Shown here: in pieces, positions 1 to 6,802 of the stretch | Layout of the letters: every line of letters begins with the position of its first letter | Numbering within the stretch: position 1 is the stretch's first letter | Assembly: GCA_937124525.1 (NCBI GenBank) | Contig: CAKZLA010000321.1 | Span: forward strand, 1-16,164 | Length of the DNA stretch: 16,164 bases | DNA from: an uncultured Desulfobacterium sp. | GTDB lineage: Bacteria > Desulfobacterota > Desulfobacteria > Desulfobacterales > Desulfobacteraceae | Direction: 5' to 3' | Notes under the pieces: model-generated | The model's database searches: none | The model's input: the letters and a program-made list of their open reading frames with translations, nothing else | Told to the model about the DNA's origin: nothing | Made by a program: the position numbers and the translations under genes

Positions 1-404
1 ATATTTACAAAAACAACTTCAAGAAATTTCACGAACAGAATAATGACAATAACCTCCGCTAGCACATTTTTTAAATGACCAATGTTTGGTGTTCTAATCC
101 ATTTTAAAACACCATTTCCATCATCAAATTTTTTGTTTGATATGAATAAAGTGTAAATCCCGTGAGCAAAAATGAAAAGTACCAATGCAATCAAAAAGGT
201 GTCTAAAGATTTGATGAGATATGTTGTGGCTATATCTGCTGTGTGTAAATGTGCTTTACCTTCTGGAATGTAATCGAAAAGAACAACTCTAAACGCATTA
301 ATGGTTTTTAAAGCACCAACAACAAATAGTAAAAGTGAGCCAAGAAGTGAACCTATAATTGCAATCCAGCTAATATATCGGAAAAGATAAAATGTTTTTT
401 TCAT
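1..404 (-). CDS. YqhA/UPF0114-family membrane protein, 3' part missing
   Basis: This reverse-strand reading frame begins with ATG at 404-402 and stays open to the window edge (134 codons seen), so the C-terminus is cut off by the window. The product starts MKKTFYLFRYISWIAIIGS and has three strongly hydrophobic stretches, at about residues 9-33, 64-86 and 114-132. The second reads LDTFLIALVLFIFAHGIY, and the segment LKNVLAEVIVIILFVKFLE follows a short polar loop. This layout and the Leu-Asp / Leu-Lys-Asn pattern match the YqhA (UPF0114) inner-membrane family, whose function is not established. No clear Shine-Dalgarno sequence precedes the ATG. The DNA just upstream is a degraded transposase fragment, so the native promoter may have been replaced. 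The region is more AT-rich than the rest of the window. Family assignment is from remembered sequence patterns and is moderately secure. Confidence 0.65.
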   Translation of the reverse strand, partial: MKKTFYLFRYISWIAIIGSLLGSLLLFVVGALKTINAFRVVLFDYIPEGKAHLHTADIATTYLIKSLDTFLIALVLFIFAHGIYTLFISNKKFDDGNGVLKWIRTPNIGHLKNVLAEVIVIILFVKFLEVVFVN

Positions 405-406
405 AA

Positions 407-766
407 GTGTTTGATAAAAAAAAAGAGGACGTGGACTGTTTAGATATACAGGTTAAAGTAGATAGTTATGTAATAGAAACAAATATTCACTTTCCCACTG
501 ACATGAATTTACTATATGATAGCTGTCGGAAATGTTTAGATGTAGTGGGAAAATTGAAGAATAAAGGCTTGAAACTGAGAGGTTGGGGACAGCATAGAAA
601 ATGGTATCATAAAATTAGAAATGCCTATCGGGAAACCTCAGAAATACATCGAAAAAAAGGGCAAAATTATCAGGACAGGCTAACAAAATCAGCGAAGAAT
701 TACCATGAGAGAAGTGGACGATTAGAGACAAAAGTTAGCGAGACCTTGGTGATGGGAATGGTGTAA
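407..766 (+). pseudogene. Transposase fragment (ISNCY-like), both ends missing
   Basis: The frame opens at a GTG (407) by chance. The recognisable part starts near residue 10 and includes VDSYVIETNIHFPTDMNLL followed by YDSCRKCLDVV. The pattern V-x-S/R-x-x-x-E-T-N-x-H-F-P-T-D-x-N-L-L-x-D-x-x-R-K is typical of a transposase group common in Deltaproteobacteria (ISNCY/IS1182-like). A basic linker with WGQHRKWYHKIRN comes next, again as in those enzymes. An intact transposase of this type exceeds 400 residues. Only about 110 codons from the middle remain, with no start region and no C-terminal domain. The last residues (VMGMV) come from the complement of the neighbouring tusA gene, so the right junction is near 740-750. 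This is a dead remnant; the exact IS family is uncertain. Confidence 0.7.
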
Positions 767-957
767 TCATCACCATTTTGCTCAACATTTCCTATCTGGC
801 ATTTTTGACTTTCAGCCGCACGGATCACATTTTCCCTGGAGGCTTCATTATCCACCAATACCATTATTTCATTATCATTGCCGGATTTAATTTCATTCAG
901 GGTCATTAACACGGGTTGGGGGCAGGAGAGTCCCCTTGCATCGACAGTGACACTCAT
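700..957 (-). CDS. TusA/SirA-family sulfurtransferase with altered C-terminal tail
   Basis: The product has 85 residues and begins MSVTVDARGLSCPQPVL. It carries the family signature Cys-Pro-x-Pro with Cys12 as the expected persulfide-carrying residue, then the usual beta-alpha-beta segment with VLVDNEASRENVIRAAE. TusA-like proteins relay sulfane sulfur (or, in some lineages, selenium) in the cytoplasm. The start ATG at 957-955 is preceded by a good AGAGGAA ribosome-binding site. The gene lies downstream of the yedE-like transporter on the same strand, a common pairing in selenium/sulfur metabolism. The conserved fold ends at about residue 71 (TIPITK). The final 14 residues (VSLTFVSNRPLLSW) are read from the complement of the transposase remnant, so the native stop codon seems to have been lost in a rearrangement. 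The core domain is complete and may still work. Confidence 0.85.
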   Translation of the reverse strand: MSVTVDARGLSCPQPVLMTLNEIKSGNDNEIMVLVDNEASRENVIRAAESQKCQIGNVEQNGDDYTIPITKVSLTFVSNRPLLSW

Positions 958-1027
958 ATTTATTTCCTCTTAAGTTGGCATTCTTCATTTGCCGGTTTAC
1001 ACTCATGGCCTGCCCTAAAAGAACCTG

Positions 1028-1076
1028 CCCAATATCACGGACAATACGCATTGATATTGGGAATGTGTATTATCCG
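1028..1076. repeat. Two overlapping, mutually exclusive inverted repeats in the yedE-tusA spacer
   Basis: CCCAATATCA (1028-1037) and TGATATTGGG (1052-1061) form a perfect 10-bp inverted repeat with a 14-base loop. Overlapping it, CGGACAATACGCATT (1038-1052) pairs with AATGTGTATTATCCG (1062-1076) at 13 of 15 positions. Each stem uses the loop of the other, so both cannot form at once in one transcript. The structure lies between yedE and tusA, which are transcribed from the reverse strand. No T-run follows in that direction, so it is not a canonical terminator. It could be an attenuator-like switch, an RNA-processing site between the two genes, or a protein operator. The function is inference. 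Confidence 0.6.
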
Positions 1077-1149
1077 TTGATACTCTGCCATTTTTGTGGA
1101 AAAGGGTAGATTAATTGAGGGGAAAGCCTTTACTGCTGAACAAAATAAT

Positions 1150-2241
1150 CTATTTACCCATGGTTTTTCTCATGGAAAAGCCAATGAACAGACAAAAAGC
1201 AAAACCTACAATAACGGCGGCAATACCGTGGGGTCCCACACCCTTGGGAGAGCTTGCCAGGCCAAAATTATGGGCAAATCCGGCTCCGACGATCATACCA
1301 AGGACAAACACCGCTGCATCCCCGTCCCCTTCGCCTGCCAGGAACAATTGACGCCCCGGACACCCGCCTGCCAGGGCAAAGGCCAGTCCGGCAAGTGCCA
1401 TACCGGCAAAATTCCAGATATGCATGGTGTGGGCAACGGGCTGTCCGGCAAATCCCGGATTAAACTGCCCCAGGATCACATTGGCAATCAAGGCAAATAT
1501 GAGAAGCGCAAGAAAACCGGACAACAGATGAATCTGTCCAAATAAAATAAGATCCCGCAACGCTCCCATGGTGCAGAATCGGCTCCTCTGGGCAATAAAT
1601 CCGATACCAAGACCGATGACTAAAGCAATTAACAAAGGGGCATGCATGGCTCCGGGACCTTTTAAACTGTAAAATAATACACCGCTCTTATTCTGCCCAT
1701 CCACCTGGGGATAAATTAAAACCAGTGCAAGCAACCCCAGCATGATTAAGGGAAGTACCCACCCAGCACCAACATTGGTGGGCTGACTTCTTCCCAGGTT
1801 GTATCCATTTTTCAAAAACAGCACGCCGATCCAGATACCAAAAGCCAGTCCCAGTACTCCCACAATGGCATTGCCGTCGCCACCAGCCAGACGTAGGATC
1901 GCCCGCCACGGACACCCCAGAAATACCAGAGCACCGATCATGGCAAACATTCCCAGAGCAAACCTGACAACAGGTGCAGATCCGCATCGTGGCTTGAATT
2001 CTTTAAAAGCATAGGCGGCGATTAGTGATCCCATGACAAACCCGATGATTTCAGGACGAATATATTGAACTACACCCGCACGATGCAGGCCCAGTGCCCC
2101 AGCAATATCCCGTTCAAAACAGGCGACACAGATCCCCATGTTGCCGGGATTTCCAAGTTTTTGCAAAAGCGCAGCCAAAATGCCGATGACAGCACCCACA
2201 CAGATGATACCCCATCGGGTGGAAAAAAAATTTTTTGTCAT
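1150..2241 (-). CDS. YedE-type putative selenium/sulfur-compound transporter
   Basis: This 363-residue polytopic inner-membrane protein belongs to the YeeE/YedE (DUF395) superfamily and is closest in pattern to the YedE group linked to selenium metabolism. It has roughly ten hydrophobic segments and an internal two-fold repeat. GCPWR (Cys110) followed by GGDGNA in the first half mirrors GCPGR (Cys294) followed by GEGDGDA in the second. Other conserved-looking cysteines are Cys38 and Cys41 (GICVAC) and Cys223 (RSRFCTMG). In the related thiosulfate transporter YeeE, conserved cysteines line the transport path. The ATG at 2241-2239 is preceded by AAGGAGAT at good spacing. A TusA-family gene follows on the same strand after 192 bases, suggesting that imported selenium or sulfur is passed to a TusA-like carrier. 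The true substrate is not shown by sequence. Confidence 0.85.
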   Translation of the reverse strand: MTKNFFSTRWGIICVGAVIGILAALLQKLGNPGNMGICVACFERDIAGALGLHRAGVVQYIRPEIIGFVMGSLIAAYAFKEFKPRCGSAPVVRFALGMFAMIGALVFLGCPWRAILRLAGGDGNAIVGVLGLAFGIWIGVLFLKNGYNLGRSQPTNVGAGWVLPLIMLGLLALVLIYPQVDGQNKSGVLFYSLKGPGAMHAPLLIALVIGLGIGFIAQRSRFCTMGALRDLILFGQIHLLSGFLALLIFALIANVILGQFNPGFAGQPVAHTMHIWNFAGMALAGLAFALAGGCPGRQLFLAGEGDGDAAVFVLGMIVGAGFAHNFGLASSPKGVGPHGIAAVIVGFAFCLFIGFSMRKTMGK

Positions 2242-2729
2242 TGTGTTTCGATCTCCTTTGTATATGAGTTATAGCTCGTTTACATCCCATTTCTAATGGC
2301 ATATATTCTTTAAATAATCCAATTGATAATTGTAATTAATGGCTGAAAGCAGATATGACATTTCTATGGGGAAAATATTGTTGAGGCTTGATTCTTCTGC
2401 CATTTTTTAAAATTCAGATTTAATTATTTCAGTGGGTTATCCAAACCAAAAGTAAGATCTCAATAAGTCCGCGCATTCAGGGAATCCTTTTGAATAGCAC
2501 CCGGCGTTTAAAGGGTAACCAGACTTTCCTACCCCCAATTATTGAGAACTTACAACCAAAAGCAAGTCATGATGAGAACTTAGGGACTTGGATGATAATA
2601 AACTACCAAACTAAAATTTTTTATAATGCAATATCAGCATATTAAACTGGACATAGTGGTAGTCTATTTTCGGAGAAGCCCCTTATGATTGACGAAATAT
2701 TTTAATAATAGCTCAAATAAATTTTCAAA
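2242..2729. other. Gene-free divergent intergenic region
   Basis: This stretch separates the reverse-strand yedE from the forward-strand regulator gene, so it must hold the yedE promoter. The last part before 2815 holds the regulator's own promoter and is listed separately. I see no convincing coding region, RNA gene or riboswitch. The 10-base word TGAGAACTTA occurs twice in direct orientation (2543-2552 and 2573-2582), exactly 30 bases apart. The region is AT-rich, especially on both sides of the more mixed segment around 2460-2540. No clear terminator was recognised. Confidence 0.5.
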
Positions 2730-2778
2730 TTGACAAAAACAAAATTATAGTTTACGTAAACGTTAACATTATTAATAT
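2730..2778 (+). promoter_or_regulatory. Promoter region with LiuR-like operator palindrome
   Basis: GTTTACGTAAAC (2750-2761) is a perfect 12-bp palindrome, followed directly by GTTAAC. As I recall it, the binding motif of LiuR, the MerR-family regulator of branched-chain amino acid and fatty acid breakdown in proteobacteria, contains TTTACGTnnACGTAAA-like sequence. A consensus -35 box TTGACA lies at 2730-2735. A second possible pairing is TTTACG (2751-2756) with TAATAT (2773-2778) at 16-base spacing. In either arrangement the palindrome overlaps promoter elements, as expected for autoregulation by the regulator encoded 54 bases downstream. The palindrome is directly seen; the regulator assignment is inference. 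Confidence 0.55.
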
Positions 2779-2814
2779 CTATCTTTACACAATCAAAGTC
2801 ATAAGGAATCTGAC

Positions 2815-3234
2815 ATGACTGATGACAAAAAAAAGTTTACCCATACCATCTCCCAGATTGCAGACGAGCTGGATATCAGCACACGAACGATACGATTTTA
2901 TGAGGAAAAAGGTCTGATTATTCCCAAAAGAACTTCAGGCAACCAACGCATCTATACAGCCAGAAACAAAGCAAGGCTCAAACTGATCCTCAGGGGAAAA
3001 CGTTTTGGATTCTCCCTGGATGAAATTTCAGACATGATCGGCATGGCCAGCATTGATACCAATGAAATCGAACAGATTGAAAAAAGTCTGAAATTCGGAG
3101 ATACAAAGCTGAAGGAAATTCAGGAAAGAAAAAATGAGCTAACACTCCTGGAGCAGGATCTTTTTGCCACAAAGCAAAAACTGACCCAAAGGCTTAACGA
3201 ACTTAAACAATCAACAAGTCCAGAGGAGAATTAA
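2815..3234 (+). CDS. MerR-family transcriptional regulator, LiuR-like
   Basis: The 139-residue protein has an N-terminal winged helix-turn-helix of MerR type (about residues 8-75). It includes ISQIADELDISTRTIRFYEE, then NQRIYTARNKARLKLILRG and KRFGFSLDEISDMIGM. The RLKLILRGKRxGFSLDEI block is characteristic of LiuR-type regulators, which repress acyl-CoA and branched-chain amino acid degradation genes and respond to a CoA-ester-type signal. Residues 85-130 are rich in charged and leucine residues and should form the dimerising coiled coil. There is no cysteine anywhere, which argues against a metal or redox sensor such as MerR, CueR or SoxR. AAGGAA lies six bases before the ATG. The stop codon is two bases from the acyl-CoA synthetase start, so this is the first gene of that operon and probably controls it and itself. 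Confidence 0.85.
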   Translation: MTDDKKKFTHTISQIADELDISTRTIRFYEEKGLIIPKRTSGNQRIYTARNKARLKLILRGKRFGFSLDEISDMIGMASIDTNEIEQIEKSLKFGDTKLKEIQERKNELTLLEQDLFATKQKLTQRLNELKQSTSPEEN

Positions 3235-3236
3235 AA

Positions 3237-4739
3237 ATGAACGTAATTGAACTTATTGATTCCAATGCCAAGCTTCACCCGGATAAAATAGCATTGTCCA
3301 GTATGGATACAGAATTCACCTTCAAGCAAGTAAAGGAAAAAAGTGAACAGGCAGCAGCCTGCTTCCAAGCCAGGGGGATAGGCAAAGGTAACCCGGTTGC
3401 CCTCATGAGCCAAAACACTTTTGATTTTATTTTTTCTTTTTTCGGTGTCTTAAAGGCTGGAGGGGTTACCGTTCCCGTCAACCATAAATTGACTGCAGTG
3501 GAAGTGGACTATATCCTTGAGAACAGCAGTGCAGCTCTCTTCCTTTTCGATGGCAGTCTATCCAAAGTGGCTGAAAATTTAAAGACCGACATACCAAAAA
3601 TGACCATGGATACGCGGGCAGAAGGAATTGATTTTTTGGGAGACGCCATGGATCAGGCACCGGCATTTTCCCCGATTGAAATTCAGCCCGAGGATTGGGC
3701 AGAAATTCTTTATACCAGTGGCACTACTGGTAACCCCAAAGGCTGTATACATACCCATAAAAGCGTGGTGTCCGCTGGAATCACCGGTGCGAAAGGCCTT
3801 GGGCTTGACAATACAGACACCATGCTCATCGCAATGCCCATCTGGCACTCATCCCCCTTGAACAACTGGTTCATGGGTATCACCAGTGTGGCTGGCAAAA
3901 GCGTAATTTTAAGGGAATACCATCCGCTTCACTTTCTTGAAGCCATTGAAAAAAAATCCTGCACTGCCTACTTTGGTGCACCCATATCCTACCTGATGCC
4001 CCTTAAGGTAATTCCCAATTTCAATGATTTTGACCTGTCTTCAATGAAAGCCTGGGTATATGGTGGAGGCCCTATCGCCCCGGAAACAGTTAAAAAATTA
4101 AAGGCAAGCTATCGATCTGATCGTTTTTTCCAGGTATATGGTATGACCGAATCCGGTCCCACCGGGACTATTTTGTTTCCCGAAGACCATGAAAAGCATG
4201 CCGGTTCCATCGGCAAACAAGCATTACCCGGTGCTGAAATGAAGGTCATGAAAGACGATACGACAAAGGCTGAACCGGGGGATACAGGAGAAATCTGGCT
4301 AAAGGCTTCTTCCATGATGAAAAAATATATAGGCAATCCAGATGCAACAAGTGAGGCTTTTTATAATGACTGGTACCGGACCGGCGATATGGCTCGGATT
4401 GATGAGGATGGATTTCTTTTTATTGTGGACAGAATTAAGGACATGATTGTCACAGGCGGGGAAAACGTTTATTCCAAGGAGGTAGAAGATCGGATCATGG
4501 AGTATCCCGGTATTTCTGAAGCTGCAGTTATTGGGATTCCCCATCCGGACTGGGGTGAAACAGTTCGTGCCGTAATTGTAACTGCCGAGGATCGGAAACT
4601 GACTGAAGACGATCTTAAAAAATTCCTTTCAAACCGCCTGGCAAAATATAAGATTCCCAAAAAAATCAACTTTGTGCCGGAACTTCCCCACACACCTTCC
4701 GGTAAAATTATGAAATACAAACTTAGAGAGGATGTTTAA
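3237..4739 (+). CDS. AMP-forming acyl-CoA synthetase
   Basis: This 500-residue class I adenylate-forming enzyme activates a carboxylic acid to its CoA thioester through an acyl-adenylate. The motifs are complete and in order: the P-loop YTSGTTGNPKG (159-169), VYGMTESGPTG with Glu305, WYRTGD with Asp384, the hinge region DRIKDMIVTGGENVYSKEVE from Asp398, and the C-terminal PSGKIMK with the adenylation lysine Lys490. The length is usual for fatty-acid or aromatic/alicyclic-acid ligases without extensions. The substrate cannot be read from sequence. An AGAGGAGA ribosome-binding site lies inside the end of the regulator gene, and the acyl-CoA dehydrogenase gene starts one base after this stop codon. 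This is a tight operon in which activation is followed by the first oxidation step. There is no signal peptide, so it should be cytoplasmic. Confidence 0.93.
   Translation: MNVIELIDSNAKLHPDKIALSSMDTEFTFKQVKEKSEQAAACFQARGIGKGNPVALMSQNTFDFIFSFFGVLKAGGVTVPVNHKLTAVEVDYILENSSAALFLFDGSLSKVAENLKTDIPKMTMDTRAEGIDFLGDAMDQAPAFSPIEIQPEDWAEILYTSGTTGNPKGCIHTHKSVVSAGITGAKGLGLDNTDTMLIAMPIWHSSPLNNWFMGITSVAGKSVILREYHPLHFLEAIEKKSCTAYFGAPISYLMPLKVIPNFNDFDLSSMKAWVYGGGPIAPETVKKLKASYRSDRFFQVYGMTESGPTGTILFPEDHEKHAGSIGKQALPGAEMKVMKDDTTKAEPGDTGEIWLKASSMMKKYIGNPDATSEAFYNDWYRTGDMARIDEDGFLFIVDRIKDMIVTGGENVYSKEVEDRIMEYPGISEAAVIGIPHPDWGETVRAVIVTAEDRKLTEDDLKKFLSNRLAKYKIPKKINFVPELPHTPSGKIMKYKLREDV
4727..4732 (+). promoter_or_regulatory. 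Ribosome-binding site deciding the acyl-CoA dehydrogenase start
   Basis: AGAGGA ends eight bases before the ATG at 4741. It overlaps the alternative in-frame ATG at 4732 and so cannot serve that codon. This favours initiation at 4741, which gives a product beginning MFDYLLND. Confidence 0.7.
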
Positions 4740-4740
4740 T

Positions 4741-5985
4741 ATGTTTGATTATCTACTAAACGATAAACAAAAAAAATTAAAAATTGAAACCCGTGACTTT
4801 GTCAAATCGATTCCCAAGAAAATGATTTTGGATATGGATGCAGACAAAATTCAGTTTCCAAAAGATTTTTTGAAGGAAGCAGGCCGGCGCAATCTAATGG
4901 GTTGCCGCTACCCTGAAAAATGGGGTGGTCGAGGTATGGATTGGGTATCAACCTGTATGGTGATGGAAGAAGTCGGACTTTTGGGCTATATTTTTGCCTG
5001 TACATTTGGGGTTGGTGCCGAACTTGTCTGTGACGCCATAATTCTTCACGGTAATGACGTTCAGAAAGAAAAATATGTTAAACCCCTGTTAAAGGGAGAA
5101 CTCTTTGCAGCGGAATGTCTGACCGAACCCCGCGGTGGCTCTGATTTTTTCGGCACCACTACTATAGCAGAGGACAAAGGGAGCCACTATGTTCTCAACG
5201 GCCAGAAACGATTCATTGTAGGGGGTGAGGGCGCTGATTATTTCCTGGTTTATGCCAAGACGGATAGCAATGCCGTAGCTCATAAGTCCATTTCCTGTTT
5301 TATAGTCGACAGAACAGAGGGTGTGAAAACTGAATACCTTTACGGGCTTATGGGTTGCCGTGGCGGCGGAGCAGCTCGAATGGTTTTCAAGGATGTGAAA
5401 GTACCCAAAGAAAACCTTTTAGGAGAACTCAACCAAGGTGTCAAAATATTCAATACCATGATGATCCCTGAACGTCTGGGTACTGCAGCCATGACCATTG
5501 GTGCTGCAAAACCGGCAATAGATATTGCCACTGGTTACACCTCAAAACGCAAAGCTTTCGGACAACCGGTTGCTGCTTTCCAGGGCGTCTCTTTCCAGGT
5601 GGCTGAAGCTGTCACCCTTTTGGATGCCTCCCGGGCCATGATTTATACCACGGCCAAAGCCGTGGACAATCAGATTGATGAAAAGCAGATTCGGCGGATG
5701 GTTTCTCAAACTAAGAAATTTGTTACAGAATCTTGCCAGAAAGCAGTCCATAATTCCATGCAGGTCATGGGCGGTATTGGTTATACAAATATTTATCCTG
5801 TGGAACGAATTGTCAGAGATCTTCGCCTGGCCTCTATCTGGACCGGCACAAATGAGGTTATGTCCATGATCATTGCCAATGAATGGTACAAGGAATACTG
5901 GAAAAACAAAACAACAGGTAAGATTCGTGACATGGAATCGGATGCTGCAGAAGCTGATGCTCAGGATGAAAAAATATTTGAATAA
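4741..5985 (+). CDS. Acyl-CoA dehydrogenase (IVD/LCAD-type catalytic Glu placement)
   Basis: This 414-residue FAD enzyme introduces an alpha-beta double bond into an acyl-CoA, normally passing electrons to ETF. Family motifs are present: CLTEPRGGSD in the middle beta-domain, LNGQKRFIVGG, the helical YTSKRKAFGQPVAAFQ segment, and the C-terminal MQVMGGIGYT with RDLRLASIWTGTNE. The residue at the medium-chain (MCAD Glu376) catalytic position is Thr368 (WTGT rather than YEGT). A glutamate is instead found at Glu244 in PERLG, matching the catalytic site of isovaleryl- and long-chain acyl-CoA dehydrogenases (IVD Glu254). A Met three codons upstream (4732) is possible, but the ribosome-binding site fits 4741. 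It is coupled to the synthetase gene and probably acts on the acyl-CoA that enzyme makes. No ETF gene lies in the window. Confidence 0.93.
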   Translation: MFDYLLNDKQKKLKIETRDFVKSIPKKMILDMDADKIQFPKDFLKEAGRRNLMGCRYPEKWGGRGMDWVSTCMVMEEVGLLGYIFACTFGVGAELVCDAIILHGNDVQKEKYVKPLLKGELFAAECLTEPRGGSDFFGTTTIAEDKGSHYVLNGQKRFIVGGEGADYFLVYAKTDSNAVAHKSISCFIVDRTEGVKTEYLYGLMGCRGGGAARMVFKDVKVPKENLLGELNQGVKIFNTMMIPERLGTAAMTIGAAKPAIDIATGYTSKRKAFGQPVAAFQGVSFQVAEAVTLLDASRAMIYTTAKAVDNQIDEKQIRRMVSQTKKFVTESCQKAVHNSMQVMGGIGYTNIYPVERIVRDLRLASIWTGTNEVMSMIIANEWYKEYWKNKTTGKIRDMESDAAEADAQDEKIFE

Positions 5986-6033
5986 TTTCCAGAGAGTAAC
6001 AGAGAATCGGTCGTAAGATCTAAAATCGCCGCA

Positions 6034-6055
6034 GTATGGAACCCCCTGGTCATAC
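6034..6055 (+). other. Possible stem-loop after the acyl-CoA dehydrogenase gene
   Basis: GTATG-GA-ACC pairs with GGT-CATAC around a CCCT loop, giving eight base pairs with a two-base bulge, 49 bases after the stop codon. There is no T-run behind it, so it is not a classical intrinsic terminator. It may only protect the 3' end of the transcript. Confidence 0.3.
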
Positions 6056-6691
6056 CACTGAGAGAGACCTCCATTAATAATCTTAATGTCGGTTTTTGAG
6101 CAAATAGATAATAACGATTTGCACATCAGTGTTGTTATTGATATCAAATGCTCATATAGATGACTGGTTGGTCATAAGGGATTTGGCAATTTTTGATTTC
6201 CCGTTTAGGAATGAGAATTTAATAACAACGGCAATTTTGATGGAAACCTCAAATATTGAGAGCTATCTATCCTTTAATTACCGTAGTTAATGAATCCTCG
6301 TTCCTTAACCAAGGCAAAAGCTATAAAATTATGAATGTCTTGATTTCTAAAACGGCAAATCAATCAGGAACTGCCCCCTACGTTCTCTGATTATTGTAAA
6401 TTTTTACATAACATTAATGATAGTGCACAGGAAAATGAACCTCTCTCCAAAAAGATACTGACATAGCAGGAAATTGCATGCCCGTGATTGGCAGGCGCAG
6501 AGTATCCGGGAGATGGAGGGTTCTAAAATGAAATGAACTGATCATTATTTTGCAGTGCGTTTTTATTACAGGCCTCCCCGGCAGACAGGTTGAATGATTT
6601 TTTTCAATTCGGTACGTGGAGGTTTTTTTGCGTTTAATACGTAAGGAAGTAGTTAAAGATAGTGCCCGGACAAGGGTAAAAAGTAATATTT

Positions 6692-6709
6692 TCCGATTAT
6701 CAAATCGGA
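6692..6709 (+). other. Perfect 7-bp hairpin in the hdrA leader
   Basis: TCCGATT (6692-6698) and AATCGGA (6703-6709) form a perfect stem with an ATCA loop about 95 bases before the hdrA start. A second small repeat, CGTTC/GAACG (6755-6759 and 6767-6771), lies closer to the gene. They could belong to a structured 5' leader or be an operator. The sequence does not match any riboswitch I recognise. Confidence 0.35.
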
Positions 6710-6802
6710 CCTTCCCCTCCTATGGATCACTCCCTGCAGCAGCCAATCGGCTTACGTTCTTAAAACGAACGAAAAAGTGATATTTTAAGGAGAATATTTT
6801 TT

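Larger units (their letters stand above)
5986..6802. other. 817-base gene-free region between the acyl-CoA operon and hdrA
   Basis: No coding region with a credible start, ribosome-binding site and family match was found on either strand. A long reverse-strand open frame at its left is an antisense shadow of the dehydrogenase gene. The region must contain the end of the upstream transcript and the promoter of the hdrA cluster. Small inverted repeats occur at 6034-6055, 6692-6709 and 6755-6771. Three ACGT-core words (6613-6618, 6638-6644, 6752-6758) loosely resemble half of the palindrome in front of the LiuR-like gene. No canonical intrinsic terminator and no convincing -35/-10 pair could be assigned. 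Confidence 0.5.

Noticed and set aside
1096..1545. Forward open frame of 149 codons opposite the yedE-like gene
   Set aside because: It is low in hydrophobic order and antisense to a membrane protein with clear internal repeats, with no start signal.
2543..2582. Start of a CRISPR-like or iteron array (TGAGAACTTA twice, 30 bases apart)
   Set aside because: There are only two copies of a 10-base word and no third repeat or associated genes; chance is sufficient.
5986..6110. Intrinsic terminator after the acyl-CoA dehydrogenase gene
   Set aside because: The hairpin at 6034-6055 is bulged and not followed by a T-run. The T5 near 6092 is not preceded by a stable stem.
5542..6147. Reverse-strand open frame of 201 codons spanning the end of the acyl-CoA dehydrogenase gene
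   Set aside because: It is mostly antisense to a well-supported gene, has no ribosome-binding site or recognisable domain, and its composition is that of a shadow frame.
6660..6802. Riboswitch (for example cobalamin or cyclic-di-GMP type) in the hdrA leader
   Set aside because: Small hairpins exist, but none of the conserved boxes of the riboswitch classes I know could be matched.
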